From the NCBI GenBank assembly GCA_907163375.1, contig CAJQUW010015599.1, positions 186,001 to 250,000 on the forward strand: a DNA stretch of 64,000 nt, read 5' to 3'. Of the stretch, positions 30,966-44,594 are shown in pieces. Position numbers and translations under genes: made by a program. How positions within the stretch are numbered: the stretch's first letter is position 1; each line of letters opens with the position of its first letter. Source of the stretch: Prostheceraeus crozeri. Lineage: Eukaryota > Platyhelminthes > Polycladida > Euryleptidae. Under the pieces are notes generated by a model. The model was not told the DNA's origin, made no database searches, and saw only the letters and a list, made by a program, of their open reading frames with translations.

Positions 30966-32721
30966 TTAAATTCTGAAACCACTATTATGAAGTTTTGACA
31001 TGGTCACAAAGAAAGACTGTTCAAACGATGTTGACTCCAAGGATGGTAACCTAAACTGTCCAGAATGTTTCATTTTTGTGAACAAGAAATGATGAAACAC
31101 ATGATTTTCATTCTTCATAATTGTTAGGAATAACTTGTAAGCAATGATAAGGCGACGATTAGACAGAGGAACAAAATTGCTACAGTCACAGTGCCAAGAC
31201 TCACAAATAATGAAATGACCACGGTTCTGAATTTTTTCTAGCTCTTTACACAGACCAACATTTAAGTCGGTGAAAAGAAGCGAACAATATTCTAAAATAC
31301 TGCGGATACAACTTTGAAAAATTACAATCAGTTGTTCTTTTGCGACAAATTGTTTTAGCTGGCGTAAGACGTACATTTTTGAGGAAGCTTTTTTACAGAT
31401 TCCATGGATATGAGAATTCCACTTTAGAGAGTTATCAAAAATAATTCCTAAAATACGCATTTGATTCTGAACTGGGATATCACTGATAACAAACGATGAA
31501 TTGTCAAAGTTACAGTTCCTACTGAAGAAAATTTGCTTGCTATTTTCATTCTTTATCACCATCAGGTTTGAGTTGGCCCACAGCTGAATGTCAGTGAACG
31601 CAGCATTTAGAGGCGAAACATTGTCATTACGACGAATAGTAGACATAAGGTACATGTCATCGGCATATTTGAGTAGCTGGCATCTCCCGTCCTGACAAAT
31701 TAAGTCAGATGCAAAATATGCGAAGACAAGAGGACCAATTGATGAACCTTGTGGGATACCTCCACCTAACGTACCAATCGAACTGACTTCTTCTTTCCAG
31801 CGTAAGCGAATCTGATGTGAAGTTAGATAGTTGCTTATAAACGTGATAACATAGCCATTGAAACCATCTCTGATCATTTTAGATATTAATATGTCACGAT
31901 TTACACGGTCAAAACCTTTAGTCAAGTCAAGAGAAGCTAACTGACAAGCTGCAACAGAGGGATCTTGCATCCCCGAAGACAGAAAGTTGACAATGTGAAT
32001 GAGTGCACAGGCGGTAGAACTTCCGGGTCGGTACGCGTACTGATTTTCACCATATATTTTGAAGAATTCGTCACCAATTCTTTTCAACAAACACTTTTCA
32101 AATATTCTCTCAGGTAGAGGCAACAGGGAGATAGGACGAATGTTGTCTGACTTAGTGGGTGATGATTTCGGCAGAGGCACGACGTCAGCAATTTTCCACA
32201 TTTTTGACGACACTGGTTATCCACGGTGGATCCTTAGGCGTACGCTTTATCAGATTGTAAGGTAGCTGTGCTAGTGCTGAACGCAAGATATCGTAAAAAA
32301 TGTAGCACATTTCATCAAGAGACTTATTTTTGAGAATATCGTGCCAGTCAGCATCGTACAGATATTTTTTTACAGAAATCAGATGCGAGTGACGAAAATC
32401 TATAACTTTTATACAATGCATGCTGTAGAAAATACCGCTTTTCGGTAAAACACACATTACATTATGATCACTCAAACCAATCAAAATTTCTACATTATTA
32501 TTTTCACTTTGATAATAAATAGTAGGCCTATCAGATATAAGTTCTGATCTGACATAGCAACATAAACCGCCACCTATTTTACAGGTAGGCCTATCTGCTC
32601 GATGCACATTATAACGATGGACATCAATAAATGAATTGGGAATGGAAGAGTCGAGCCAGGTTTCTACAATACAAAAAATGTCAAGAGAGCAATTATTTAT
32701 GAAAACAATAAGTTCGTCCAT
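30966..32721 (-). pseudogene. LINE ORF2: partial endonuclease + reverse transcriptase
   Basis: 32721-32185 begins with an APE-type endonuclease (MDELIVFINNCSLDIFCIVE, TWLDSSIPNSFI), then jumps from about VEIL to a distant point, so the middle and catalytic end of the nuclease are deleted. 32213-30966 (415 codons) is the reverse transcriptase: WKIADVVPLPKSSPTK, NIRPISLLP, ASLDLTKGFDRVNRDIL (motif A), GGGIPQGSSIGPLVFAYF and LLKYADDMYLM (YADD active site), then thumb. The two ORFs overlap in different frames. RT catalytic residues are intact. Confidence 0.8.
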
Positions 32722-32877
32722 TTTGTTTTTAAAGATCTTACATTAGCAACATAAAGAGATGGTAAACAAATAGTGCGATCATGAGTCTTTTCCGAGTAGT
32801 GTCTCTGTTAACATCACAATAAGGAGTGCTTACAGAAGTTGATTCAAAACGAATAGTGACACATAAATTAAAATCAA

Positions 32878-33596
32878 CTACAGAAAATTTTTACGCACAG
32901 AGTCAATAATCGTATCATCAACATATAAGGAGCCTTTACTGATATATATTTTCTTTCCTCTGTTATCTGGGTTGCCCATTTCAGATTTCCTTCTGTCACG
33001 CAGACGCTTGTTTTCCATTTCCTGAAACGGAGTGAGATCTGCGTTTATAAAAAGATGCTCGAACAGACTACCCTTCAATTTTCGGGAATTCTTAAGTATC
33101 TCTTGTTTCCTTGAGAAACGAGTCATGACAAGTCGTACCGGACGTGGTTTGTCAGCCACTTTTTTCCGAGTCTATTGCAGCAGTTCACGTCAGCCTCCCA
33201 ATCAACAGCTACATCAACTGTGTCGCAGACATTAAGTACTGCAGTCTCAACATCATCATCTTCTTCCAGCCCATGTATAACAATATTACATCGCCTGCCC
33301 ACCCTTTCCAGATTTTCTATGTGCACCACTTGCCTGTGTACAACATCTTCCAGAGCTTTGACACGAAGTTGCAAGGATCTATTGTCTTCTAGGAGTGCAT
33401 CTAATTTGTTGTTTATTTGATGAAGAATGACGTCATTTATTGGAGACGAAGAAACATCATTTTGTCTTTGCCCCACTCTGACAAGTGCATCAATTAATTG
33501 ACTTTTTGTCTTTGACTTTAGATGGTCTTCGTCTAAGAGTGACAAATCAATAGCCTCCTGAGTGCTACCTTTCTTGTCATATCTATTTCGACACAC
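32878..33596 (-). pseudogene. LINE ORF1 protein, frame-broken
   Basis: 33596-33123 has a coiled-coil (ILHQINNKLDALLEDNRSLQ) leading to an RRM-like start, RRCNIVIHGLEEDDDVE and NCCNRLGKK. 33159-32878 in another frame continues RPVRLVMTRFSRKQEILKNS and DLTPFQEMENKRLRDRRK. Order coiled coil, RRM, C-terminal domain is that of LINE nucleic-acid chaperone proteins. One frame change near 33150. Confidence 0.7.
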
Positions 33597-35241
33597 AGAA
33601 AGCAGAATTGAAGAATACCAGAGTCAGACAACAGATAAAATTAACACAACAAGATAAAAATCAACAGATAAATTAAGGATTTTGAATTAACATTATACAA
33701 TTCCTTGAACAAGACTCGGCTTTTTGATTATTTATTCATGTGCAAACCAGGGTATAGAAACATTCAACCTATAATTTTGGATGCAACATGTAAATGAGAC
33801 GCTTAATCATGAAATGAAAATTGTTTGCTATCCAACAGGTATTTCTGATTTATATATATCTTATTATATTATAAGTTTCAGATTATAATACGCTTACAAG
33901 TAGTTATACAAAGTGTTAAAATGTATATTCCTTAAACGTCAATTAAAATCATAGGAATTAGGTGCTGTACACGTATAATGTAATGTAATTAAATGCATAT
34001 AATATGTATAATGTAACATTCAGCTTTGACATTCATTGAGTGACCATCGCAGACTACAGCTTCAACTTCGGCCCCAACCTAAAAAACATTTTGAGATAAC
34101 TGTCCTGATCATGTTAGATAATTTCTCTCCGTTTAATCGAGCGGTAAAAAAGTAAGCAATCGGCAAATTCAGACGTTCTTTCAAACCAATCAATTGAAAA
34201 ACCAAAGCATGATTTGCAACAGAACCAGTTATGGGACCTGCTCCATAGAAATGTTAGAGTTTTTCGAAGCACGGTTCTAGCATCACGGAACACAACACGA
34301 GGTAACCATTTCTCAAGAAATGAAATTTCTGTTAACAGTTTTGCAAACCTTTTCGAAAATTTTATCTTCTTATGACTTTCGAAAACATGTTTCGGATCAG
34401 GAGTAGGATAATTGATAGCAATAGCCTAGGGCGTGAGGATTTCATTTAATGATAAAATCGCCATTTAGCGTCGGTAGAATGCATGTCAAATTCAATTTTA
34501 TCCTGTTGAAGTATTGCGACATCACCACAGTGTGTTATGACACTCATCCCAACTTCGTTAAGTACACAAATTTTGTCACCCTTATAAAATAAACCATCAT
34601 AAATTGAAAACAACACCACAGGTGTCAATTGCGATCAGGTCAGCGGCCGCAATTTCTTGCCTACATATGGGGATCAGACGTGGCGGCGATAGGAAGTTTT
34701 CAGGCTTCACGGCTGAAATAGGGAAACGCGGAAAGCAGTCCATCTACCCCTTTCTAGATCTGTGCTCAACAGATAATTACATAATCCAGGTTCTCCCTCT
34801 CTCTCTCTCTCTCATTCAAGACCGACATTAGTCTTCTTATAAGATTGATAAGCCAAGAAAAGAATTTTAATGATGATGGTTACCGACCCGTGTTTCGTCA
34901 CCCTGACAGAATCATGCTTTTTTCAGACAAGGACAGCCTGCTCACTGTAGACACACCTGTACAATGTACATGTATAAATGTTGTATTTTCACTTCAATCT
35001 GTGCGTCATTCATGAGCGGCTTCGCCTAGTCATCCAGTAAGATGAGTGCAACTACAGCCAGCATTCTCGCTTTCTCACAACCTTTGCAAACCAAAAAAGA
35101 GTTGATACTTTCAAATAAGATATAAATTTATCTTATTTTGGTGATCAAAATTTTCATTTAATTCCCATGGGATTCCCATGACCTCAAGCAAGATTCCCAT
35201 CTCATGGGAATTCCCATTCCCACGGCAAGCCTGCACGAAGC

Positions 35242-36395
35242 ATAGTAACCCGGCCACAAAACGACACATGCTTGCCTCCTAGGATGTATACATTCGTTTG
35301 AATAAATAAACATCATACTTACTAATCTCGCTTCATTTATTGGAAAAGCAATTAAGACAAGAAGTAGAACGCTAAATGCTTAAAATCAAGGAGTGGAGGA
35401 ATTGCAATGAACAGCTGCAAAACATCTGCTACGCACATTAATGACTGTACATCGCTAATGAAAACAGCAATCATTATTGTGTCCTTCATCCTGATTTCAT
35501 TCATGGATTCCTTAATAGTAGTGGCCACTACTAGTAAGGAAGCCATGTTTCATTCTTCTGGATAGTGATGCAAAAGTGAGCGATTGGAAATACCTTAACG
35601 TGTTCATATTTTGTTACTCCACCTTGTCGGATGGAGCTCTCATCATGGTCTTAAGGAAGCCTCATATCGCCAGTCGCCGAGATGTATAGGATTCAACCGC
35701 AAAAGACAAAGATGGATTTTCTGTGCTTCAAGTATTTTCAAACACACATTTCACATCATAAGTCAGTGTGTATCAAGAATCGAAGAAATCAAGGAATCAA
35801 CATCGCGGTGAGTTTTGAAGGTGAGAATTCTGCAATATGAATGTCTAAACAACTGTGTATGTGTCCGGTTTATTGAGTAAATTTCAAGCAGAAATTGGGG
35901 CAATATCTCGAGAAAGTTGAAGTAAAACACTGTACTTGCCGCTTTTAGCATTCATTTGTAAGCTACCACATGCAATTATGTTTCCAATCCCTGAACTGCT
36001 ACCGCTGCAGACCAATGTTGGTTATCTAGACATAAATGCCTACAATACTGCGCATCCATAACCCCATGCCCGATGAAGCGCGATACAGATTGTGATTCGA
36101 TATGAAAATATGATCATTTCAGTATGGGCCCTTATACATTTAAAAGCGATTAAGGCAGGATGACACAGAGCAAAAGTTAATTGATTTGATAGTTTACTTT
36201 TAGTAAGATTTTTGTCGCTTGGAATTTTGTCAAAAAATGTGCACGCATGTGCATGTAATTAATCATAGGCTTAAGTTAATCACGGAAAAAATAATAAAAT
36301 ACATTTTATGAACTGTGACATTGAAGTTGTTTGTTCATTTCAACATTATTTGAAATATTTCGAAGGTTGTCATTCATTTAGACTCATTTTAAGGC
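35242..36395. other. No gene seen
   Basis: Host-like sequence between two hAT insertions, no supported coding. Confidence 0.3.
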
Positions 36396-36596
36396 ATAAG
36401 CCTCAGGGATACGGAGTCCTATCATTTTGATAGGACTCCGACTCCGGAGGTTGATAGGACTCCGGCTTTTGATAGGACTCCGACTCCGGGTGGCAAGTAT
36501 ATAAAGCCTTTTTTTGAAAAATTAACTGGTAACCTACACCATAGATCATTATAGGCTTACCTATATTTAGTGATCATTGCTGTATTTTTAGATTAA

Positions 36597-37957
36597 TAAA
36601 GAACTCCAAGTCAAACTCCTGTGGACCCGATGGCATTCCTGGGTATTTCTTTCGGATGTTTGCCGACATTCTCTCCATCCCCCTCACCCTTATCTTCAAT
36701 TTGTGTTTGAAGAATGCAATTTTCCCTAAACCCTGGAAATTAGCCCACATCGTTCCTATACCCAAGAAGGACAGCCAGGATCATCGCCCTATTTCTATAT
36801 TACCATTTCCCAGTAAAATCCTAGAGAAACTGATTAAGAAACTTGTCCTCCTTCCATCCCTTAATCACGAGCTTGACTCCCGTCAATTCGGGTTCATTTC
36901 CAACGGCTTCGGTGGCTGTACAAACGCGCTTCTATCAATCCGTCTAACTATGCTTGAACATATGAGCTTCAAGTCGTCGAACATGGTCAACCTGCTTGCT
37001 GTTGACTTCCAGAAAGCCTTCGACACGATTAGCCATCAGGCTCTGCTAGAGACTCTTCTTCATAAAATTGACTGTAGTCCTTTTGTCATTCGCTTTGTTC
37101 GTAACTTTCTTTCAAACCGCATGCAGAGAGTTTCTACTAACGACATTCTGACTCCCTGGAAAGACGTGACCAGCGGCGTTCCTCAGGGATCCATCCTAGG
37201 CCCCTTGCTTTTCATCCTCATGATTGATGACCTTCCCCAACTCCCCGACACTCGTTTAGTTGCATACGCTGACGATATTAATTTACTTCATCTATGCGAT
37301 CCTGACTCTGTTAATAGCTTTCAGTCTGTGGTTGATTCCTTTGTTTCCTGGTCAGAAGCCAAGAAGCTGTCTATTAATGTAAAGAAAACTAAATGCTTAA
37401 CTGCTTGCCGTCTTTCTCACAGTCCCACACCTGTACCCGTTTTCATCCATGGTTGTGCTGTTGAACGTGTGAATGTTTTGAAGATTTTAGGAGTGTTTTT
37501 CGAAAATGATCTTTCTTGGAATTATCAATTTCCCTTTTTATTTAGAAAATGCTGCCGTGGACTTTCTCTTGTAAAAAGGATAAGGAGTAACTGTAGCGAC
37601 CCGCAAACCATCTGGCAGGCCTATATGGCCTTTGTTTTCAGTCACGTTGCTTACTGCTGGCCATTGTTGTGCGACATGAAAGTTGCTAATTTACGTAGGT
37701 TAGAGAGGCTAGATCGTGTTGCCCGTCGATGGGCTGGTGTCTCGGACAAGCAACCTCTCGGCTGTATGCTTGAGAATATTTGTAGACGCCTCATTGTAAA
37801 AATTTCCAAATGTAAATATACTCATCCTCTCTCCCAATTTTTTATTGTACGCAACAATGTTTCGTGTGACATGCGACACCAACGTGTTCTTCTGCCTCAG
37901 AGGAGGAATCGAGCTTTCTACCGGAATTCTTTTGTTAAATTTTCTCATTTTTCTTGA
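36597..37957 (+). CDS. LINE reverse transcriptase, 5'-truncated, otherwise open
   Basis: Frame open from about 36600 to 37957. Motifs in order: CGPDGIPGYFF, KLAHIVPIPKKDSQDHRPIS, LLAVDFQKAFDTISHQAL (motif A Asp), TSGVPQGSILGPLLFILMID (motif B), LVAYADDINLL (active site YADD), LKILGVFFENDLSW, and the C-terminal LRRLERLDRVARRWAGV. No stop or frame change, so a young insertion, but the endonuclease and ORF1 are missing, so it cannot move on its own. Confidence 0.82.
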
Positions 37958-38060
37958 TGCCTGATGTACATGTTTCCGTTCCCTCCCTGTCATATACCGC
38001 TTTCGTATTGACCAATAAAGATTCTCTATTTCTATATTTCTATTTCTATAAATTATCAAT
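36597..38060 (+). mobile_element. 5'-truncated LINE inside the hAT element
   Basis: Begins inside the reverse transcriptase (CGPDGIPG region at about 36615-36640) and ends after AATAAAGATTC (about 38020) with a short TTTCTA repeat tail near 38030-38050, as in jockey/CR1-type LINEs that end in short repeats. Confidence 0.65.
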
Positions 38061-39693
38061 CATTTTCGATGAAAGTTGATCAAATGTCGCTTTCAGTTGG
38101 ATGCATACGACTCGGCTCCTCCCATCTTCTTGATGTCTTTTCTCCAGTCTCTACCAGGCAGGAAAATCCCTATTCTTCTCCAAAAAACATGAGCACACCT
38201 TCGATTTTAATATGCGCTTTAGAGAAGCCATCACACACGATTAACGTGAGGGTAAGAGGTAATGTTCTCAAACAAACTAGCATTTCATTTTTGTCTCTGA
38301 TGTGACCTTTCGTGCGTAGGTGTGATCGAGGCTAAGAAGGCCTGTCTTCTCTACTAAATCACCGAGTGAAAAGACAATCCTTTTTTCACTATCACGGTTC
38401 ATTCCCTCAACTATTTCAAGCTTTGCATGCACTGCTGTCTCTGTACTTTTGTTTGATGGAGAAAGTTGACATCAAGACAGTGACAACTATGCATGAGAAT
38501 AAATAATTTGTTTGTATTATGTTTCGGGTCTAGTTATAGGCCGGAGTCTGGAGTCCTATCATTTGATAGGACTCCGACTTCGACTCCACCAAAAATGATA
38601 GGACTCCGGGACTCCGACTCCGCATCCGTGATAAGCCTACTGAAGTTTTGTTGATTAAAATTTTGATCAGAATGGAATTGTCAACGAGCGTCGAGCAGCT
38701 CATTTTGCGATGTTGTACAAGAAAAGTAGACTACATTGATTGCAACCGATTTGCTTTGAAATGATGGGCTAAATTTAGGAATATTTCATAATAAAAATCA
38801 TCTTGCAGATTATCACTTCTACTGAAACAGTATACGGAGAAAACACACAATAGGCCTAGCGATGAAATGCCTTCTCTTATTCACCTTTAAAAGCAATTGC
38901 ATGAAGATAGGCCTACCATAAATTGAACACATAGAATTTTAAATTGAACTAACACCTTTTTCACAATTTATTAATTCTCCCAACAATTATATCATTATGA
39001 CTCGAAATGGATCAAAACCCATTTTTATTAAGATGCGTCATGGAAAAAACGATAGCTAAAATCATGGGGTTGCTTTTGGGGAGGAGATAGGCCTACTTTA
39101 TAAATATAATCGAAGCAAGTTGAAAACGTTTTTATATCTACAAATTAGTGTAAAATGAGGGATGGACTAGGAAATGAATGACGGGGAGAAGTCGAATTTA
39201 AGAAATATTGACGATTACCTCTGAATAATATAGGCTGGATTTTTATAAATGGTTGCTCGAAGTATTCATGAATAATAATTGCATGATCATTACATATGTT
39301 GTAAATCACATACATTAATATCAGTTACATCAATTGACATCAATCAATGATCAAACTCCAATACTTCCTAATCAATTTGAGTACTGAATTGATATTCCAT
39401 CAATTACAAATATCATCGATAGAATATCTTGAAAATGTTACGCGACTGTGTTAATGAAAAAACTAAAATACAGAATCCGATATTTCGGCTTAGACGAGGA
39501 ATCAAGTTAGGCCCATGGTTGGGCCTATGGATTGGTACATCAATGCATTAATAATTGGTGAATGCTGTCCACTTCACGTCTGATTGACTATCATAGCTAT
39601 GCATACTAAAGTGTATAATGCGCCAAGTAACTGAATTTATTTTTCACCGTGCGTATAATGTAGATATCCTGTCACTTTATTTTACCTGTAATA

Positions 39694-39848
39694 GTTATTT
39701 ACACAACAAGTGCAAAGTATCCAGCTTTATTGCATTTTTTGAGATCAACATGTCTATGCACGAGCCCGAAGGGCGAGGGCATAGTTTGTTGATCGAGAAA
39801 AATGCAATTAAGCTGGATATCTTTGCACGAGTTCTGTAGGTAACTTTA
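39694..39848. repeat. Foldback element, copy 1
   Basis: Arms TGCAAAGTATCCAGCTTTAT and its partner AAGCTGGATATCTTTGCA surround an inner hairpin CTATGCACGAGCCC / GGGCGAGGGCATAG. A relative with the same layout lies at 48600-48756. Confidence 0.7.
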
Positions 39849-41156
39849 TATTTCACAGAACTACCAGAATCTGTGATCATGATCCTTAACATGATGTGAA
39901 AATCAAACCAAAGCAATTTTGAAATCAGATAGCCTGCTTCTCTGTCCATTGTTGTACATGCAGATTTATCTCATCAACAAACAGTCAAGCCAATCGGTTG
40001 GTTCAGGCTACAGGTCGCAGCGTCAATCAATGGTAACTGATTTTTTGAGCATCGATGGACACTAGGTAGCTTTCCTGCATGTTCTATACTGGACATTCAA
40101 ATGTCAACAGTTTGGTCGCAATCTCGCCTTGAAAATTGGCCAAATCTACGTTTGGGAGCGTCTGTAGGCGACAGTGTTTACGTCATCATCATGGGACACA
40201 TGACAATTGAAAATTCAGCAAATTCAACATGTTTTCATCGTACAGTTTTCTCAAATTCAACTCCAACTCTGAGAAAGCATCTACTGAAAAAAAACAATGA
40301 CTTTTCCTTTCGACGAGCCTGCAGACAAGAGTTTTGAGAAATTTCTAATTCTTAAACTTGGAATACAAAGCTTTAGTGAATGTCTCGACCTCATGAGAAG
40401 ATCTAACGCTTCATCTCAATACCAATTCGAGCAGAGGCGAAGAAAGATTTTTGAGAGTCAAAATCGCGCCAAATTGTGCACAGTTATTCACGCTTAGGAA
40501 GGAATATGGGGGTCTAACATTTTCTGACAGTCAATTTAAGGGCAAAATGAAAAAAACTGTCGATCCGTTCATATCAATTTCAACATGGGATTTTCACTGC
40601 AGCTATTCAAAGATAAAACATGGATTTTGGCCCTTTTTCAACTGTCGCCAACAGAGTTTGCAGTCTACGACACTCAAACTAGGATATATAAGAATTGAGG
40701 TCATCATGCAAAAGTGTATTTTTGAATTTCAGTGATTCGCCCATTGACATGGGTGTGAGAATTTTTCAAAAGACATAAAATTATGCTGTATTTTTTTTTA
40801 TGGCTAATAACCGGTGTAAAATGGAAACATTGAAAACACTAACGTACATGACATTGTGAGTTTTATATTTCTAAAGGGCATGGAGAAAGTTTGGAAAAAA
40901 TATTCTCAATAGAACCGCCTAAAATGAAGCATTTATGTCCCTATAAAGGGACAATATTTGCGCCGATTTAATTAGTCATATCGAAAAATGGAACATGGGA
41001 AGATGAGCAGAATACGCAGATGTACTGTAATATACATGAAAATAATTTTTTGGCATGATCTAAACAAAAACATCATTCATTTAATGCAACCTGATATAAA
41101 TTCATCTTCATTTCTCTCTCATTTCTCGATTCCTTCCTCTTCCACTTGTGTGAATT

Positions 41157-41296
41157 GATATTGCACGAGTATGCAATATCCAGTCATACAAGATATCAAA
41201 ATTTTACAAGATTTAGGTGTTACAGAAGTCGAGAAAACTTTCTATGTGCTAATGTATTTCAATGAAGGAGTGCAATAAAGACTGTTTATTGCACTC
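41157..41296. repeat. Pair of perfect hairpins
   Basis: GATATTGCA (41157-41165) with TGCAATATC (41172-41180), and GAGTGCAATAAA (41268-41279) with TTTATTGCACTC (41285-41296). Both share the TTGCAC/GTGCAA word; probably one short non-autonomous foldback element. Confidence 0.5.
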
Positions 41297-44200
41297 TTTG
41301 AAATTTATGCACACTTTGGAAAGCATAAACTATATTATGGAAGCACATCCGTTGTAAAGAGCGGTCGTATTTTCATGTTGCTCCTGCTAGCTCTCTATGA
41401 GTCAACTTTGTTCAGTTATAGAATTGGCAATATTTATCAGAATTTGGTGATTCAAGATTTTGTTTGGTGCCCATAATTTTGCAATTTGTTTCCTCTATCA
41501 GTTAGGTACGTGTGTCTGATAGGTGGTCGCTGGGAAAGACACGGATTTTTGCCTCTTTTTTCCTTTTTCTCCATTGTCAATACTTAATTTCAGTTGGATC
41601 TCTATTGTCACGCCAATTTTCTCATTTTTATGAACACTTTTAACAGCTGGCTTGCTAGAATTTTCATATCTCAGCTCATAGAATAATCGCAATGCAAATT
41701 GCATAGAACTCTGTGGATAAGTAACATGATGACATCTCCAATGATATCTCTCATGCAATCAGCGACTAGAGGGAACTGTCCATCATGCAATGGTCAAATT
41801 GCTATGCACCAGAATGGCACTCTACGAAGACATGGCCCTCGGAATAATGGCTGCCCTGGATCTGGTGGTCTACCAGCAGCCCAATTAAGCTAACAAGAAA
41901 CATCCAACATTCGAAGTAGTCATCAGACGGAAGTGACGTACCGCTCTGGAATTAGTTGTCCAGTTAGTGCTTGTCAAGAGATTTTAGCACCTTCAATGAT
42001 CATAAGACATTTGGAGCAGCATTTATGTGGCATATTTGATGGACCGATTCCTATCGCTTGGCTAAAACAAAACAGAAAATTTATTTGTCCATGTAGAAGA
42101 ATTGTTGCTGAGTCACGCCGTTCATTACACCTATCTCGATGCTCTTTCTCTAGACAAGATACTACCACTGAAGAACAAGAAAGTTCCCATTTATCGAATG
42201 ATCTGCCATCAATTCGCGAGGTGCTGTGTTTGTTCCGACCAACCTTGAAGCACGTGCCTGCAAATGCCAAGCAAGCTTGGAGCCGTGCACTACAAGAAAC
42301 ACTGAATAAAGTAATACTTCACAATGATATAGAACACTTTACTCTGTTGGCAATGTTGCCAAAATGTGTGCTTCCGTCGTCGAAACGTTCAGGAAGGAAA
42401 CATCAAAATGGAGTAAACATTGCCACATTATGTGATCGGTGGTTGGCAGGAGAGTATGTAACATTATGGAATGAAGCTTGTAACAACGCAAAGAAGATAA
42501 AAGTGACCTACTCCACCAAATCAAAAGATCATGATAATGACTTGGAGCTCCGGGAAAATGTTCGCAAGGCTGCAATCGCGTTTGCTGAGGATGGTTTGTT
42601 CGGTAAAGCTTGCAGAGTATTAACGAGTAAGGGTATTGCACCCAACACCTCTGAAACACGTCGTCTTTTGGTTGAAAAACACCCACAGCATGAACCACCA
42701 ACACCGCCAGATTTTTCTTCGGATTCAATCCCTCGTCTACCGCAAGATTTTGACATTCGAGCAGTTTTGTCTTCTTTTTCCAGAGGAACTGCATGTGGAC
42801 CATCAGGTCTCCGGGTTGACCATCTAACTACTGCATGCAACAGTGCTTTGCCTGTGAGTCTTGTCGCCACATTGCGTTCGCTGATCAATCTCATGATCTC
42901 TGGAAGAGCGTGCAAAGAGGCTGCACCATTTTTCGCGGGTGCTTCACTAGCTGCATTGCTAAAATCAAAAGAGAGTGGTCCCTTAGATATTCGACCTATT
43001 GCGGTTGGTGAGGTCCTCCGACGCTTGATTGACGAATGTTTGTGCAAAGTGCTTTCATCAACGGTTGGACGACTTTTCGCTAACACACAGTTTGGTGTTT
43101 CATGTCCTGGTGGGGTAGAAAAGGTTGTACACAATATGCATCACATAATTCATTCTCATTGGGAAGACGAAGACTTCGTGATTTTGAAAATTGACATGGC
43201 AAACGCTTTCAACTCGGTTTCCCGTCAATGTGTTTTGGATGAGTGCAGCAAGGAAATTCCAGAATTGTTGCCCTGGGTCTCATGGTGCTACAGCCAAAAT
43301 CCATTGCTCTGGCACCCAACCGGAATGCTTTCGTCGGCCAATGGGGTTCAGCAAGGTGATCCACTCGGGCCACTTTTGTTTGCACTTGGTTTGAACCGCC
43401 TTGTTGATTCATTGAAACATATTCCTGGACTAACTTACAATCGCTGGTACTTGGATGACGGTATTTTATGTGGTGGGATACAATCCATCAAGCAATGCCT
43501 ATGCATGATTCAGGAATCTGAGACATGGTCTGGTCTGCATCTCAACTTACACAAATGTGAACTGTGCAGCAAAATAGATCTTTCAAGTTTTCCATCGAAT
43601 GTGAGAAAGCTGGGTAAACCAAACATGGAGATTCTTGGTTCACCTGTAGGTGAGGTTTCCTTCTGTATTGACTATGTCAAGAAGAAACGCTTAGATGCTG
43701 CCAAACTTCTACGTGCTATCGTGCATCTCAAGGATCCTCAAATTTCCTTGAATCTTTTAAGAATATGTGGTGACTTTTGCAAATTAAATCATATTGCACG
43801 AAGTTGCCAATCAAATCAAATATCTGAACAACTTTCTGAATTTGACACGGACGTCATGCGTTGCTTCGAAGAATCCCTCTGCATTGGTTTAACTGAAGCT
43901 TCCCGCTTACAAGTGGAATTAAGCATGAAACGTGGAGGGTTTGGCTTACGATCAGTCAGGAAACACGCATCTGCAGCCTATATTTCATCGATCTCTTCTA
44001 CCAACTCGCCTCATTTGGATATTCAAGAAGTCATTAATGATTACAATACCAGAGTCAAAGCATTTGACCGTTTGAATGTTGTCAATATCCCAGAGTGCCG
44101 ATCACAAAGAAGTCTTTCACAAAGAATTGAGGAAGCCCAAGAAGAAAGACTGCAACAAATGATGTCAAGTACAGCTGAGAAAGCTCGACTGTCAGCGGTA

Positions 44201-44594
44201 TCAAATACTCATTCATCATCCTGGCTTTCAGCTATCCCAAATCCAGGTCTGGATCAACGTCTTGAACCAAATGAGATTCATGTGTTGACGAAGCTTCGCT
44301 TGGGACTACCGCTGAATTGTAAGTTAACATGTCTCATGTGCCCGGACAAGCAGATGGATGACTTCGGCATTCATGGCATCACATGTATGCGAGGTCCAGA
44401 TGTGAATCGACGACACAACATTCTTCGCAATAAGATCTATCGTTTTTGTCAGAGGGCAAGATTGAATCCTGAGCAGGAACAGGGATCAAGTGATGATTTG
44501 CAAAGGCCTGCAGACATTTTAATACCAAATTGGACATTGGGTCAGGCTGCTGCGATCGACATTACTGTGGTACATCCGCTCATTCCGAACTATA

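Larger units (their letters stand above)
30830..33600 (-). mobile_element. LINE (CR1/L2-like) nested in the hAT element
   Basis: Contains ORF1 and ORF2 in order on the - strand with a short AT-rich 3' tail (ATT repeats at about 30830-30860). Copy has a deletion inside the endonuclease and several frame breaks. Target duplication was not found. Confidence 0.65.
26609..35233 (-). mobile_element. 8.6-kb hAT element with own transposase and nested LINE
   Basis: Left end CAGGCTTGCCGTGGGAATT at 26609 and the complement CAGGCTTGCCGTGGGAATGG read from 35233 on the other strand. Perfect 8-base duplication CACGAAGC at 26601-26608 and 35234-35241. Both ends continue with repeated TTCCCATTCCCACGG blocks (to about 26720 and from 35160). 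Inside: a hAT transposase on the - strand (27986-30000), a repeat array near the left end, and a nested LINE (about 30830-33600). Size without the LINE is about 5.8 kb, plausible for an autonomous hAT. Confidence 0.85.
36404..38630. mobile_element. hAT-type element with palindromic subterminal repeats and nested LINE
   Basis: Ends CAGGGATACGGAGTCCTATC (36404) and, from 38630 on the other strand, CACGGATGCGGAGTCGGAGT. Perfect 8-base duplication ATAAGCCT at 36396-36403 and 38631-38638. GATAGGACTCCG is repeated four times near the left end and three times near the right; each end has a 12-base-arm palindrome (GGAGTCCTATCA and complement) at 36413-36439 and 38550-38575. No transposase of its own; a 5'-truncated LINE occupies most of the interior. 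Confidence 0.82.
38639..41690. other. No gene seen; hairpin elements only
   Basis: No supported coding region in 3 kb. Contains the foldback at 39694-39848 and two hairpins at 41157-41296; the stretch 40080-40740 has the look of an old dispersed repeat but no recognisable family. Confidence 0.3.

Noticed and set aside
42339..43134. - strand ORFs of 154 and 201 codons
   Set aside because: Opposite the reverse transcriptase coding strand with no recognisable content.
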